Assembly (NCBI GenBank): GCA_018242005.1
Contig: JAFECU010000095.1
Span: forward strand, 1 to 43,332
DNA: 43,332 nucleotides
Source of the DNA: Pseudomonadota bacterium
Lineage (GTDB): Bacteria; Pseudomonadota; Gammaproteobacteria; Burkholderiales; Burkholderiaceae_C
Direction of reading: 5' to 3'
Shown one piece after another: positions 1-13,853 of this stretch. The position numbers were made by a program, and so were the translations under genes. Position 1 is the stretch's first letter; each line of letters begins with the position of its first letter. Below the pieces are notes generated by a model. That model ran no database searches and was not told the origin of the DNA. It worked only from the letters and a program-made list of their open reading frames with translations.

Positions 1-311
1 CGACCACAATCCGGTGCCTGCCGGCATGGTGGGGCGGGGAATTTGTCGCGGACCTGCAAAGAATGTCGCCACTCCGTGTCGGCAGGGCGAAGCGCGGTCG
101 GACGGTTTTGACGCTTCAGTCTGCAGGGTGGGAATGGCCTGAAGTCATATACACCAGCCAGTGAATGCTATCAATTTTAATATGTCCCCATTTATTATTA
201 AGTCTGTAAATGGAGAAAAAAATTGGAATCTGACCCTATTTAAAATGCTTGTCGCGCATGGAGTCATGCTCTATCCTGCGTATCCCTGCGAAATTATTGA
301 GAAAGCGCGCG
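1..311. other. Upstream region of gltB, no gene seen
   Basis: No convincing coding sequence is seen. The first 150 bases are GC-rich and could be the end of an upstream intergenic region. Bases 160-300 are clearly AT-richer than the rest of the window, which fits a promoter region for gltB, but I cannot place -35/-10 boxes with confidence. Bases 222-240 read attggaatctgacccta, resembling a string I remember beside IS200-like (RAYT) transposase genes, so a small mobile-element remnant is possible. Short reading frames here lack a ribosome site and recognisable sequence. Confidence 0.5.
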
Positions 312-5042
<4,731 letters not shown>

Positions 5043-5049
5043 TTGACAG

Positions 5050-5166
5050 CTCCCTCCCCCTCTGGGGGAGGGCAGGGGTGGGGGCCAGCGACGCATGAAC
5101 GGTGATGCCGGCAAGATGCCGGCGCTCCCGGCCCCCATCCCCGCCTTCCCCCAAAGGGGGAAGGAG
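5050..5166. repeat. Inverted repeat between gltB and gltD
   Basis: Two 37-base arms, 5050-5086 and 5130-5166, are inverted copies with about five mismatches. Each arm is itself palindromic (cccctctgggggag and ttcccccaaaggggga). The 43-base centre contains gatgccggcaagatgccggc. The structure can fold into one long hairpin in the gltBD transcript. It resembles GC-rich dispersed intergenic repeats of Comamonadaceae. There is no T-run, so it is not a classic terminator, but it may stabilise the mRNA or reduce read-through to gltD. Confidence 0.75.
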
Positions 5167-5216
5167 TAAAGACCCAGATACCTCACGAACACAGACACAA
5201 GCGAAGGACCCGCACC

Positions 5217-6695
5217 ATGGGCAAGACCACCGGTTTCATGGAATACGAGCGCATCGAGGAGGGCTATCCGGCCCCCGCCGAGCGCGTCAAGAACTACAAG
5301 GAATTCGTCATCGGCCTGACCGGCGAACAGGCCAGGATCCAGGCCGCGCGCTGCATGGACTGCGGCACGCCGTTCTGCAACAACGGCTGCCCGGTCAACA
5401 ACATCATTCCGGACTTCAACGACCTCGTTTACCACCAGGACTGGAAGAGCGCGAGCGCGGTGCTGCACAGCACCAACAACTTTCCCGAGTTCACGGGCCG
5501 CATCTGTCCCGCGCCCTGCGAGGCCGCCTGCACGCTCAACATCAACAGCGACGCCGTGGGCATCAAGAGCATCGAACACGCCATCGTCGACCGTGCCTGG
5601 GCCGAGGGCTGGCTGCCGCCGCAGTCGGCAAAGCACAAGACGGGCAAGAAGGTCGCCATCGTCGGCAGCGGCCCCGCGGGCCTGGCGGCCGCGCAGCAGC
5701 TGGCGCGTGCGGGCCACGCCGTGACGCTGTTCGAGAAGAACGACCGCGTGGGCGGCCTGCTGCGCTACGGCATCCCCGACTTCAAGCTCGACAAGGGCCA
5801 TATCGACCAGCGCGTCAGGCAGCTCGTGGCCGAGGGCGTCACGGTCCGCACCGGCGTTTTCGTGGGCAGCGCGAAGGACGGCCTGGGCAAGGACAGCAAG
5901 GTCACCAACTGGGCGACTGAGACGGTCACGCCCGAACAGCTGCAAAAGGACTTCGACGCCGTGCTGCTCACGGGTGGCGCCGAGCAGAGCCGCGACCTGC
6001 CCGTGCCCGGGCGCGACCTGGCCGGCATCCACTTCGCGATGGAGTTCCTGCCGCAGCAGAACAAGGTCAACGCCGGCGACAAGCTCAAGGGCCAGCTGCT
6101 CGCTACGGCCAAGCATGTCATCGTCATCGGCGGCGGCGACACCGGCAGCGACTGCGTGGGCACCAGCAACCGCCACGGCGCCAAGAGCGTGACGCAGTTC
6201 GAGGTCATGCCCATGCCGCCCGAGCAGGAAAACAAGCCCCTGGTCTGGCCCTATTGGCCGCTCAAGCTGCGCACCAGTTCCAGCCACGACGAGGGCTGCG
6301 TGCGCGAGTTCGCCATCTCCACCAAGGAATTCATCGGCAGCAAGGGCAAGCTCACGGGCCTGAAGACCGTGCAGGTCGAGTTCAAGGACGGCAAGTTCGC
6401 CGAGGTGCCCGGCACCGAGAAGGAATACCCCGCCGACCTGGTGCTGCTGGCCATGGGCTTCGTCGGCCCCGTGGGCACGGTGCTCGACGCCTTCGGCGTG
6501 GACAAGGACGCGCGCGGCAACGCCCGCGCCAGCACGGACTTCATCGGCGGCTACGCCACGAACGTGCCCAAGGTGTTCGCCGCGGGCGACATGCGCCGTG
6601 GCCAGTCGCTCGTGGTCTGGGCCATACGCGAGGGCCGCCAGGCGGCGCGCGCGGTGGACGAGTTTTTGATGGGGGAAAGCAGCCTGCCGCGCTGA
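5217..6695 (+). CDS. gltD: Glutamate synthase (NADPH) small (beta) subunit
   Basis: GltD oxidises NADPH through FAD and passes electrons to GltB by iron-sulfur clusters. It has 492 residues, typical of the family. The ATG at 5217 is preceded by gaagga about nine bases upstream. Cluster cysteines appear in [18 protein letters not shown] and [12 protein letters not shown] in the first 110 residues. The FAD-binding [13 protein letters not shown] lies near residue 150 and an NADPH-binding [10 protein letters not shown] near residue 305. The C-terminal [17 protein letters not shown] is the conserved FAD-contact end. It forms the alpha-beta holoenzyme with the gltB product, and the same orientation with no gene between them suggests one operon despite the inverted repeat. 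Confidence 0.97.
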   Translation: MGKTTGFMEYERIEEGYPAPAERVKNYKEFVIGLTGEQARIQAARCMDCGTPFCNNGCPVNNIIPDFNDLVYHQDWKSASAVLHSTNNFPEFTGRICPAPCEAACTLNINSDAVGIKSIEHAIVDRAWAEGWLPPQSAKHKTGKKVAIVGSGPAGLAAAQQLARAGHAVTLFEKNDRVGGLLRYGIPDFKLDKGHIDQRVRQLVAEGVTVRTGVFVGSAKDGLGKDSKVTNWATETVTPEQLQKDFDAVLLTGGAEQSRDLPVPGRDLAGIHFAMEFLPQQNKVNAGDKLKGQLLATAKHVIVIGGGDTGSDCVGTSNRHGAKSVTQFEVMPMPPEQENKPLVWPYWPLKLRTSSSHDEGCVREFAISTKEFIGSKGKLTGLKTVQVEFKDGKFAEVPGTEKEYPADLVLLAMGFVGPVGTVLDAFGVDKDARGNARASTDFIGGYATNVPKVFAAGDMRRGQSLVVWAIREGRQAARAVDEFLMGESSLPR

Positions 6696-6746
6696 GGGGA
6701 GCTCTCGAAACGCCTCAAGTAGCGACTTCCGATGAAGAGGAAGCCG

Positions 6747-6776
6747 CCGTCATCCCCGCCTTCGCAGGGATGACGG
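6747..6776. repeat. Short palindromic REP-like hairpin
   Basis: The 30-base palindrome runs ccgtcatccccgc...gcagggatgacgg. It is of the REP-like type (gtcatccc...gggatgac) common between genes in many proteobacteria. It lies 51 bases after the gltD stop and could protect the 3' end or help terminate the gltBD message, though no T-run follows. The rest of the 324-base gap between gltD and the next gene holds a second dispersed repeat (6844-6888) and no gene. Confidence 0.7.
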
Positions 6777-6843
6777 GCTCGGCGTGCATCGCCTGCCCTG
6801 GCATGACGCATCAATAGGCATCACCGTTTGAGCCCTTAAAACG

Positions 6844-6888
6844 ATAGCTGCTGACGCTTGCTGCCGGCGCGTCGTGGCCGGTTTTGGC
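6844..6888 (+). repeat. Dispersed ~45-bp element, copy 1
   Basis: This degenerate copy of an element seen four times in the window begins atagctgctgacgcttgctg and reaches a ggcc followed by gttttggc. The copies at 19211-19255, 23678-23724 and 26107-26151 (reverse strand) share the atagc start, the central weak palindrome and a near-final (g)gcc plus ttgac-like end. It lies in the gap upstream of the amino-acid-binding protein gene. It is the most diverged copy together with the one at 23678. Confidence 0.45.
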
Positions 6889-7019
6889 TGCATGCAGTGG
6901 CGCCGCTGGGGCGCGGCCCATGCCATCGGTGGGACAATCGGGGGTTTACCCGGCCCGGCAGAGCATCTCAAGCGCGCGCCGGTTCCTTCCCCCTTGTTTC
7001 TTTCAAAGACCGCTACGCC

Positions 7020-7814
7020 ATGAAGAAGATTGCCGCCGTTGCCCTGCTGTCCCTGGGTGCCCTGCTGGTGGGCTGCTCCAAGCAGGAGCCGCCCGCCCCC
7101 GCCGCCGCGCCCGCGCCCGCCGCAGTGACAAAAATTGTGATCGGCCTGGACGACAACTTCCCACCCATGGGCTTTCGCGATGAGAAAAACGAGCTCGTGG
7201 GCTTTGACATCGACATGGCCAAGGAGGCCGCCAAGCGCCTGGGGATGCAGGTCGAGTTCAAGCCCATCGACTGGAACGCCAAGGAGGCCGAGCTCACGGC
7301 CAAGCGCGTGGACGCGCTGTGGAACGGCCTGACCATCACCGAGGAGCGCAAGCAGAACATTGCCTTCACCGCGCCCTACATGGAGAACCACCAGATCATC
7401 GTCGTGCCCGCAGGCTCCGCCATCAAGACCAAGGCCGACCTGGCCGGCAAGGTGGTGGGCGCGCAGGAGGGTAGCAGCGCCGTGGACGCGATCAAAAAGG
7501 AAGACGCCGTCTTCAAGTCGTTCAAGGACTTCAAGACCTTCGGCGACAACGTCACGGCCCTCATGGATCTGACCACCGGCCGCCTGGACGCCGTGGTGGT
7601 CGATGAGGTCGTGGGCCGTTACTACGTGGCCAAGAAGCCCGAGGCCTACGCCGTGCTAGACGACAACTTTGGCACCGAGGAATATGGCGTGGGCGTGCGC
7701 AAGGACGACACCGAACTGCTGGGCAAGCTGGACAAGGCCCTGGCCGACATGAAGGCGGACGGCGCCGCCGCCAAGATTTCCGAGCAATGGTTCGGCAAGA
7801 ACATCATTAAGTAA
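7020..7814 (+). CDS. Polar amino-acid ABC transporter, lipoprotein substrate-binding protein
   Basis: The 264-residue protein is a periplasmic binding protein of the extracellular solute-binding family 3 (SBP_bac_3), which captures polar amino acids for a membrane permease. The ATG at 7020 gives a clean lipoprotein signal peptide, MKKIAAVALLSLGALLVGC, with lipobox LVGC, so the mature protein should be tethered by a lipid at Cys19. A proline/alanine-rich linker follows, then the family start KIVIGLDDNFPPMGF, with TITEERKQNIAFTAPY further on. The permease and ATPase genes follow. The substrate cannot be read from the sequence; cystine, glutamine or basic amino acids are all possible. Confidence 0.9.
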   Translation: MKKIAAVALLSLGALLVGCSKQEPPAPAAAPAPAAVTKIVIGLDDNFPPMGFRDEKNELVGFDIDMAKEAAKRLGMQVEFKPIDWNAKEAELTAKRVDALWNGLTITEERKQNIAFTAPYMENHQIIVVPAGSAIKTKADLAGKVVGAQEGSSAVDAIKKEDAVFKSFKDFKTFGDNVTALMDLTTGRLDAVVVDEVVGRYYVAKKPEAYAVLDDNFGTEEYGVGVRKDDTELLGKLDKALADMKADGAAAKISEQWFGKNIIK

Positions 7815-7846
7815 TAGCGAACAACCCCCCGTGTCGCTTCGCTCCT

Positions 7847-7924
7847 TTCCCCTTCTCTCGAATTGCTGCGCAATTCGGGAAGGGGGACGACGCCAGCGCG
7901 GCGGGGCGGCCCTTGCGCGGCGTC
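7847..7924. repeat. Two consecutive hairpins between binding-protein and permease genes
   Basis: A perfect 8-base stem, cgaattgc/gcaattcg (7859-7877, loop tgc), can extend through cccctt/aagggg on its flanks. It is followed by gacgcc (7889-7894) pairing with ggcgtc (7919-7924). Together they fill most of the 177-base gap. Such hairpins after a binding-protein gene often shield its 3' end and lower expression of the permease. The sequence resembles a dispersed Comamonadaceae intergenic repeat. No T-run follows. Confidence 0.6.
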
Positions 7925-7991
7925 TGCTGGCTTGGTGCGCGCCAGTTGCAAGCGCTCCGTGCCGTGCAAGGCATTCCATTTCCGTGACCGC

Positions 7992-8645
7992 ATGGACTAT
8001 GTACTCTCCCTTCTGGGCCCGCTGGCGCAAGGCGCCGTCGTCACCCTGAAGCTGTTTGTCATCACGCTGGCGCTGGCCGTGCCGCTGGGCCTGGCGCTGG
8101 CTCTGGCGCGCCTGTCGCACTGGAAGGCCTTGTCGGGCGCAGTGAGCGGCTATATCTGGCTCATGCGCGGCACGCCGCTCATGCTGCAGATGCTGTTCAT
8201 CTACTTTGCGCTGCCCTTTGTGCCGGTGATCGGCATCCGCCTGCCGGACTTTCCGGCGGCCATCACGGCGTTTGCGCTCAACTACGCGGCCTACTATGCC
8301 GAGATCTTCCGCGCCGGCATACAGTCCGTGGACCGCGGCCAGTACGAGGCCGCCAAGGTGCTGGGCATGAACTACGGCCAGACCATGCGCCGCATCGTGC
8401 TGCCGCAGATGGTGCGCAGCATCCTGCCGCCCATGAGCAATGAGACCATCACCCTGGTCAAGGACACCTCGCTCATCTACGTGCTCGCCTTGAACGACCT
8501 GCTGCGCGCCGCGCGCGGCATCGTGCAGCGCGACTTCACGACCACGCCCTTCATCGTCGCCGCGGCCTTCTATCTCGTCATGACCCTGGTGCTGACCTGG
8601 GGCTTCCAGCGCCTGGAGCAACGCTATGCCAAGTATGACCAGTGA
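7992..8645 (+). CDS. Polar amino-acid ABC transporter permease
   Basis: This 217-residue inner-membrane permease belongs to the HisMQ-type family. The ATG at 7992 gives MDYVLSLLGPLAQGAVVTLKLF, the usual short N-terminus leading into the first membrane helix. Several hydrophobic helices follow. The EAA loop that docks on the ATPase is visible as EAAKVLGMNYGQTMRRIVLPQ. There is a single permease gene, so it probably acts as a homodimer. The stop overlaps the start of the ATPase gene, supporting translational coupling. Confidence 0.92.
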   Translation: MDYVLSLLGPLAQGAVVTLKLFVITLALAVPLGLALALARLSHWKALSGAVSGYIWLMRGTPLMLQMLFIYFALPFVPVIGIRLPDFPAAITAFALNYAAYYAEIFRAGIQSVDRGQYEAAKVLGMNYGQTMRRIVLPQMVRSILPPMSNETITLVKDTSLIYVLALNDLLRAARGIVQRDFTTTPFIVAAAFYLVMTLVLTWGFQRLEQRYAKYDQ

Positions 8646-9405
8646 CGTGCCCATGATCGAGGCGCGCGGCGTGAAGAAGCGCTTTGGCCACAACGAGGTG
8701 CTGCGAGGGGTGTCGCTCAGTGTGGCGCGGGGCGAGGTGGTGGCCATCATCGGCCCTTCGGGTTCGGGCAAGAGCACCTTTCTGCGCTGCCTGAACCACC
8801 TGGAGACCATCAACGCCGGCCATGTCGCCATCGAGGGGCAGGCGCTGGCGACGACCGACGAGCACGGCCACTGCCGCTACGCGCCCGATGCCGAGCTGCG
8901 CCGCATCTGCGCCAAGACCGGCATGGTGTTCCAGCATTTCAACCTGTTCCCGCATCTGACGGTGCTGCAGAACCTCATCGAGGCGCCCATGGTGGTGCAG
9001 GGCCTGGGGCGGGACGAGGCCGTGGCACGTGCAGAGGCGCTGCTGGCCAAGGTGGGCCTGGTGCAAAAGCGCGACAACTACCCCGCACGCCTTTCGGGCG
9101 GGCAGAAGCAGCGCGTGGCGATTGCGCGCGCGCTGTGCATGCAGCCGGACATCATGCTGTTCGACGAACCCACCAGCGCGCTCGACCCCGAGCTCACCGG
9201 CGAGGTGCTGCGCACCATGCGCGAGCTGGCCGAGGAGCGCATGACCATGCTGGTCGTCACGCACGAGATGGGCTTTGCGCGCGAGGTGGCGCAGCGCGTG
9301 GCCTTCATGGACCAGGGCGATCTGCTCACGGTGCTGCCGGCGCGGGAGTTCTTCGACGACCCTGGGCACGAGCGTGCCCGGGCGTTCCTGGAGCACATGC
9401 TGTAG
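8635..9405 (+). CDS. Polar amino-acid ABC transporter ATP-binding protein
   Basis: The 256-residue ATPase belongs to the GlnQ/HisP family and powers the neighbouring importer. Walker A is GPSGSGKST, the Q-loop region is TGMVFQHFNLFPH, the signature is LSGGQKQR, Walker B is IMLFDEP, the D-loop SALDP follows, and the switch histidine is in VVTHEMGFA. The ATG at 8635 overlaps the permease by 11 bases; another ATG at 8653 (MIEARGVKKRF) would also give a full domain. Both starts are in frame and I cannot decide firmly between them. Confidence 0.93.
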   Translation: MTSDVPMIEARGVKKRFGHNEVLRGVSLSVARGEVVAIIGPSGSGKSTFLRCLNHLETINAGHVAIEGQALATTDEHGHCRYAPDAELRRICAKTGMVFQHFNLFPHLTVLQNLIEAPMVVQGLGRDEAVARAEALLAKVGLVQKRDNYPARLSGGQKQRVAIARALCMQPDIMLFDEPTSALDPELTGEVLRTMRELAEERMTMLVVTHEMGFAREVAQRVAFMDQGDLLTVLPAREFFDDPGHERARAFLEHML

Positions 9406-9431
9406 GCTGAAACCATCATTCGTCCCTGCCC

Positions 9432-10739
9432 ATGAACCTCGCCGCCACCATCCCCGCGCAGCACTCCCAGCGCGCGCTGTTGCACAACGAAGTCCATGCG
9501 CGCCCGCCCGAGGCCCTGGCCGCGCCGCTTGCCATCACGCACATCGTCATGCTGGCCGACGCGCCCGGGAGGGACGCCAGCCGCGCCCATTTGGCGGCTC
9601 TGCTGCGCGATCACCATCTGGCCCCACCCGATGCCCACACCACCCATCTGCGCGTGGACCTGGGGGCATTTCGCATCCGCTGGGAGCTGCATACCGAATT
9701 CGTCACCTGGACCTTCTCGGTGCTGCCGGCCGGTGGCATTCGGTGCGACGGTACGCGCGCGCCCGATGCGGCGCTGGAGGCCGTGCCGCGCGACTGGCTG
9801 GCGGCGCTGCCCGGCGAATGCCTGTGTGCGCTGCACCTGTGGGTGGCCAGCGGCGCCGGTGCAGCGGAGGGGCCGGTGCCGCGCGGCTGGCTGCGCGAGG
9901 AGTCTCTCGTGGCCTGCGCCGTTGCGGGCGGCCAGGGCGAGGTCTATACCGACTTCGCCATCCACGCCGATGGCTTCTCACGCATGCTGCTCGTGGCGGG
10001 CGCACTCTCGCCTCAGCGCCTGGGCCGGCTGGTACAGCAGCTATTGGAGATCGAGACCTATCGCATGGCGGCGCTGCTGGGCCTGCCAGCGGCACGCGCG
10101 GCCGGCGCCGCCCTGGCCAGCGCCGAGCGCGAGCTGGCCGCACTGGCCGAGGCCATACGCAGCTCCAGCCGCGACACCGAGCCCGCACTGCTCGACCGCC
10201 TGACACGCCTGGCGGGCCAGGTCGAGGGGTTGTACGCGGCAACGCATTCGCGCTTCTCGGCCAGCAGTGCGTACTTCGAACTGGTGGACCTGCGCGTGCA
10301 GGACATCGCCGAATCTCGCATCGCCGGCCTGCAGACCATAGGCGAGTTCATGGAGCGGCGCCTGAGCCCGGCGCGCAGCACCTGCGCCTGGGCGGCACGG
10401 CGGCAGAATGCGCTGTCCGAGCGCGTCTCGCGCATGAGCAATCTGTTGCGCACGCGCGTGGAGATCGAGCAGCAGCAGAACAACCAGGCCCTGCTGGCGT
10501 CCATGAACCGCCGCGGCGACCTGCAGCTCAAGCTCCAGTCCACCGTGGAGGGCTTGTCGGTGGCGGCCATCACCTACTACATCGTTGGACTGGTGAGCTA
10601 CCTGGCCAAGGGCGCGCAGAAGATCGGCTGGCCGTTCTCGCCAGAGAGCACGGCGGCGGTGGCAATACCGCTCGTGGCGGCCAGTGTGTGGTGGTCGCTG
10701 CGGCGCCTGCACCACCGAATGTTTGGCGAGGCGCATTGA
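9432..10739 (+). CDS. DUF3422 family membrane-anchored protein
   Basis: The 435-residue protein begins MNLAATIPAQHSQRALLHNEVHARPPEAL; the LHNEVHARP motif is the hallmark I recognise for DUF3422. The middle is a long charged, alanine- and leucine-rich helical region with coiled-coil character (ERELAALAEAI, then VEIEQQQNNQALL). Two hydrophobic segments near the C-terminus (AAITYYIVGLVSYLA and AAVAIPLVAASVWW) should anchor it in the inner membrane. The helical arrangement recalls CorA-like proteins, but no function is established. It starts 26 bases after the transporter ATPase gene, so it may be co-transcribed, without proof of a shared role. Confidence 0.85.
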   Translation: MNLAATIPAQHSQRALLHNEVHARPPEALAAPLAITHIVMLADAPGRDASRAHLAALLRDHHLAPPDAHTTHLRVDLGAFRIRWELHTEFVTWTFSVLPAGGIRCDGTRAPDAALEAVPRDWLAALPGECLCALHLWVASGAGAAEGPVPRGWLREESLVACAVAGGQGEVYTDFAIHADGFSRMLLVAGALSPQRLGRLVQQLLEIETYRMAALLGLPAARAAGAALASAERELAALAEAIRSSSRDTEPALLDRLTRLAGQVEGLYAATHSRFSASSAYFELVDLRVQDIAESRIAGLQTIGEFMERRLSPARSTCAWAARRQNALSERVSRMSNLLRTRVEIEQQQNNQALLASMNRRGDLQLKLQSTVEGLSVAAITYYIVGLVSYLAKGAQKIGWPFSPESTAAVAIPLVAASVWWSLRRLHHRMFGEAH

Positions 10740-10929
10740 TCCTGGCGGGCTGTCGGACCTCGAACGCCGATGGCTCTCGACGGGTGGGGATGCCAAACAT
10801 GGGCTGCGTCGGTCGATGTCCGGCCGGCGATCTACAGGTCCGGCAGTAGTCTCCTGGGCTGAGCTTCAATGTGAGCGCAAGGCCGCCCATGCCAGCCCTC
10901 GGGCGCCCGTTCGCCGCGGGCCGTACCCA

Positions 10930-11337
10930 TCAGGCGCGATCGACGCGGTGCAGTTGGGGATGGCTGGGGCCGAAGGCCGCCAGCAGCTCGCCAAACAGCC
11001 GCTCGGCCTTCGGGCAGTTGTTGCCCGTGAAGTTGCAGACATACACGTCCAGCGTCACGAAGCCCGCTTCGGGCCAGGTGTGGATGGATAGGTGGGATTC
11101 AGCCAGCACCACTACGCCGGTGACGCCGCCACCCTTGCCAAAGCTGTGGAACAGCGAGCCCACGGAGCTCAGGCCGGCCGCGCCTACGCGCTCCTTGCAG
11201 AATGTCTCCAGGTAGGTGGCATCCTGCATCAGGCGGCTGTCACACCGGCAGCCGTGCAGATCACCGATGAGGTGCAGACCGGTGGCCTTGCCATGAATCG
11301 CCGGCGCCGTGGGCGCGACGGACTGGAGGCTCGTCAT
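10930..11337 (-). CDS. speD: S-adenosylmethionine decarboxylase proenzyme
   Basis: SpeD decarboxylates S-adenosylmethionine to supply aminopropyl groups for spermidine synthesis. The 135-residue protein matches the short (class 1B) prokaryotic form. The motif ESHLSIHTWPE contains the self-processing Glu80-Ser81 bond; Ser81 becomes the pyruvoyl cofactor. His86 and Cys101 are spaced as expected for the processing and catalytic residues. The ATG at 11335-11337 is preceded by a gtaaagg ribosome site; an in-frame extension upstream lacks family sequence. No spermidine synthase gene lies alongside. The 190-base gap between it and the DUF3422 gene shows no gene or clear terminator. Confidence 0.93.
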   Translation of the reverse strand: MTSLQSVAPTAPAIHGKATGLHLIGDLHGCRCDSRLMQDATYLETFCKERVGAAGLSSVGSLFHSFGKGGGVTGVVVLAESHLSIHTWPEAGFVTLDVYVCNFTGNNCPKAERLFGELLAAFGPSHPQLHRVDRA

Positions 11338-11554
11338 GGGTGTGTAACCTTTACTCTTTTTGCAGAGTTGGCAAATACCGCCACAGGGGCCGGGCAAGGA
11401 GCGCCGCGGTACAGACCGGCACGCTTCGGCGACGGCGGGCACGAGACGGAACGAAAGGAAATGTCACTGCCTCATTGCCGCGCCTTTGCTCGCTGCTGCG
11501 CTTTGATGCGTCCATGCAACGCTGACAGCAAACAGCCACGCGGGGATGCTGAAC

Positions 11555-11584
11555 GTGACATTTTTTCGAACCCTTGATTATACC
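11555..11584 (+). promoter_or_regulatory. Possible sigma-70 promoter for the mla operon
   Basis: In the 365-base gap between speD and mlaF, gtgaca (11555-11560) and tatacc (11579-11584) are 18 bases apart and lie 120-150 bases before mlaF. They are reasonable but imperfect -35 and -10 boxes. The surrounding 11550-11620 is AT-richer than the genes. The same gap must also hold the speD promoter on the other strand. No other gene is seen there. Confidence 0.3.
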
Positions 11585-11702
11585 GAGGCGTTATATTCAA
11601 ACCACAGGTTCTATGAGCCCGCCGCCGATGCCGAAGGGTTTTCCCCTATGATGCGCGGTTCGCCATGCGGCCCAGGCCCCGGCGATTCCTTTGATTCTCA
11701 CC

Positions 11703-12551
11703 ATGTCATCCCAAGCTCCCGCGTCCAGCGACGCACTCGTGGAACTGCGCAACGTCACCTTCGGGTATGGCGAGCGCGTGATCCTGCGCGACCTGTCCCT
11801 CCGCGTGCCGCGCGGCAAGGTCACGGCGCTCATGGGCGCCTCGGGTGGTGGCAAGACCACGGTATTGCGCCTGATCGGCGGGCAGCAGCGCGCCCAGCAG
11901 GGTGAGGTGCTGGTGGCCGGGCAGGATGTGGGCCGCATGGACATGCAGCAGCTCTACGCCGCGCGCCGGCGCATGGGGATGCTGTTCCAGTTCGGCGCGC
12001 TGTTCACCGACATGAGCGTGTTCGACAATGTGGCCTTCCCGCTGCGCGAGCACACCGACCTGCCCGACGAGCTGATTCGCGACATCGTGCTCATGAAGCT
12101 GCATGCCGTGGGCCTGCGCGGCGCGCGCGACCTCATGCCGAGCCAGATTTCGGGCGGCATGTCGCGGCGTGTGGCCCTGGCGCGCGCGATTGCGCTGGAC
12201 CCCGAACTCATCATGTACGACGAGCCCTTCGCCGGCCTCGATCCGATCTCCTTGGGCACGGCGGCACAGCTCATACGCCAGCTGGGCGACTCCATGGGGC
12301 TGACCACCATCATCGTCTCGCACGACCTGGAGGAGACCTTTCGCCTGGCCGACCATGTCATCATCCTCGGCCCCGGCAGCGTGGCCGCGCAGGGCACGCC
12401 AGACGAGGTGCGCGCCAGCCAGGACCCGCTCGTGCACCAGTTTGTGCATGCGCTTCCCACGGGGCCGGTGCCGTTTCACTACCCCGGTCCCAGCGTGGCG
12501 CAGGATTTTGGCGCCGTCGGGGTGCAGCAGCAGGATGGAGGTGCATCATGA
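11703..12551 (+). CDS. mlaF: Phospholipid-transport ABC ATPase MlaF
   Basis: MlaF is the ATPase of the MlaFEDB inner-membrane complex that moves phospholipids between the membranes and helps keep the outer membrane asymmetric. The protein has 282 residues. Walker A is [10 protein letters not shown], the signature ISGGMSRR, Walker [14 protein letters not shown] and the switch histidine is in IVSHDLEE. The ATG at 11703 starts [23 protein letters not shown]. It overlaps mlaE by four bases (ATGA), as expected in a tightly coupled operon. The order mlaF-E-D-A-C-B here includes mlaA, which is a separate gene in E. coli. Confidence 0.95.
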   Translation: MSSQAPASSDALVELRNVTFGYGERVILRDLSLRVPRGKVTALMGASGGGKTTVLRLIGGQQRAQQGEVLVAGQDVGRMDMQQLYAARRRMGMLFQFGALFTDMSVFDNVAFPLREHTDLPDELIRDIVLMKLHAVGLRGARDLMPSQISGGMSRRVALARAIALDPELIMYDEPFAGLDPISLGTAAQLIRQLGDSMGLTTIIVSHDLEETFRLADHVIILGPGSVAAQGTPDEVRASQDPLVHQFVHALPTGPVPFHYPGPSVAQDFGAVGVQQQDGGAS

Positions 12552-13330
12552 GCTGGTGGCGACCGTCGGACCTGGGCTATGCCGTGCGCTGCAAGCTGGC
12601 CGACATTGGCATGGGCATGCGCCTGTTCGTGCGCCTCGTGGGACTGTTCAGCCCGGTCATGCGGCGCTTTGGCCTGGTGCGCGACCAGGTGCATTTCCTG
12701 GGCAACTATTCGCTGTCCATCATTTCCATGTCCGGCCTGTTCGTGGGCTTCGTGCTGGCGCTGCAGGGCTACAACGTGCTGCAGCTCTATGGCTCGGCCA
12801 ATTCGCTGGGCCTGGTGGTCACGCTGGGGCTGGTGCGCGAGCTCGGACCCGTGGTCACGGCGCTGCTGTTTGCGGGCCGCGCGGGCACCTCGCTCACGGC
12901 CGAGATCGGTCTCATGCGTTCGGGCGAGCAGCTTTCGGCCATGGAGATGATGGCCGTGGACCCGGTGCAGCGCATCCTGGCGCCGCGCTTCTGGGGCGGC
13001 GTGATCGCCATGCCGCTCCTGGCGGCGGTGTTCAATGCCGTGGGCGTCATCGGCGGCTGGCTGGTCGGCGTGGTGCTGATCGGGGTGGACGCCGGTGCCT
13101 TCTGGGGCCAGATGCAAAGCAGCGTCGATGTCTGGAAGGATCTGGGCAACGGCGTCGTCAAGAGCGTCGTGTTCGGCATCGCCGTGACCTTCATCGCGGT
13201 GCTTCAAGGCTTTGTCGCCAAGCCCACGCCCGAAGGTGTGTCGCGCGCCACCACCCGCACGGTGGTCATGGCGTCGCTTTCCGTGCTGGGGCTGGACTTT
13301 GTCCTCACGGCACTGATGTTCAGTATTTGA
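12548..13330 (+). CDS. mlaE: Phospholipid-transport permease MlaE
   Basis: MlaE is the integral-membrane permease (MlaE/YrbE family) through which lipids pass between MlaF and the MlaD hexamer. Its 260 residues and helix pattern match the family. Recognisable stretches are [36 protein letters not shown] and a glutamate-containing cytoplasmic loop [22 protein letters not shown]. The gene starts inside the mlaF stop codon and is followed 34 bases later by mlaD with its own ribosome site (cgaggaaattcacc). Confidence 0.95.
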   Translation: MSWWRPSDLGYAVRCKLADIGMGMRLFVRLVGLFSPVMRRFGLVRDQVHFLGNYSLSIISMSGLFVGFVLALQGYNVLQLYGSANSLGLVVTLGLVRELGPVVTALLFAGRAGTSLTAEIGLMRSGEQLSAMEMMAVDPVQRILAPRFWGGVIAMPLLAAVFNAVGVIGGWLVGVVLIGVDAGAFWGQMQSSVDVWKDLGNGVVKSVVFGIAVTFIAVLQGFVAKPTPEGVSRATTRTVVMASLSVLGLDFVLTALMFSI

Positions 13331-13364
13331 GGGGCGGCCCAGGCGCCGCCCGAGGAAATTCACC

Positions 13365-13853
13365 ATGCAGCATTCCAAGAACGATATCTGGGTCGGGCTG
13401 TTCGTCCTGCTCGGGGGCGTGGCGCTGGTCTTTCTGGCCCTTCAGTCGGCCAACCTGCTCCAGCTCAACTTTCGCTCGGGCTATGTCGTCACGGCGCGCT
13501 TCGACAACATAGGGGGGCTCAAGCCCAAGGCCGCGGTGCGCAGCGCCGGCGTGGTCGTGGGGCGCGTGCAGTCCATCGGCTTTGACGACAAGACCTTCCA
13601 GGCGCGCGTGGCGCTGGAGCTGGAAAAGCGCTACGCCTTTCCCAAGGACAGCTCGCTGAAGATCCTCACCAGCGGCCTGCTGGGCGACCAGTACATAGGC
13701 ATAGAGCCCGGTGCCGATGAGAAGAATCTCGCCGACGGCGACCTCGTGACCAACACGCAGTCCGCCATCGTGCTGGAGAATCTGATCGGCCAGTTCCTCT
13801 TCGGCAAGGCCGAACAATCCGGCACCCCGGCCACTGGGGGCGCAAAGAAATGA
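13365..13853 (+). CDS. mlaD: MCE-domain lipid-binding protein MlaD
   Basis: MlaD is a 162-residue MCE protein. It has one N-terminal membrane helix (DIWVGLFVLLGGVALVFLALQ, about residues 6-26) and one periplasmic MCE domain that forms a hexameric lipid channel on MlaE. The MCE core reads VTARFDNIGGLKPKAAVRSAGVVVGRV, and the later LLGDQYIGIEPG is also conserved. The C-terminal tail after about residue 140 (LFGKAEQSGTPATGGAKK) is short and probably flexible. Its stop overlaps the mlaA start by four bases. Confidence 0.95.
   Translation: MQHSKNDIWVGLFVLLGGVALVFLALQSANLLQLNFRSGYVVTARFDNIGGLKPKAAVRSAGVVVGRVQSIGFDDKTFQARVALELEKRYAFPKDSSLKILTSGLLGDQYIGIEPGADEKNLADGDLVTNTQSAIVLENLIGQFLFGKAEQSGTPATGGAKK

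Noticed and set aside
249-311. TTG-initiated extension of gltB
   Set aside because: The added 21 residues are not family-like and ATG 312 has a plausible ribosome site.
10740-10929. Possible small gene or terminator between the DUF3422 gene and speD
   Set aside because: Short frames lack start signals, and no stem followed by a T-run is visible.
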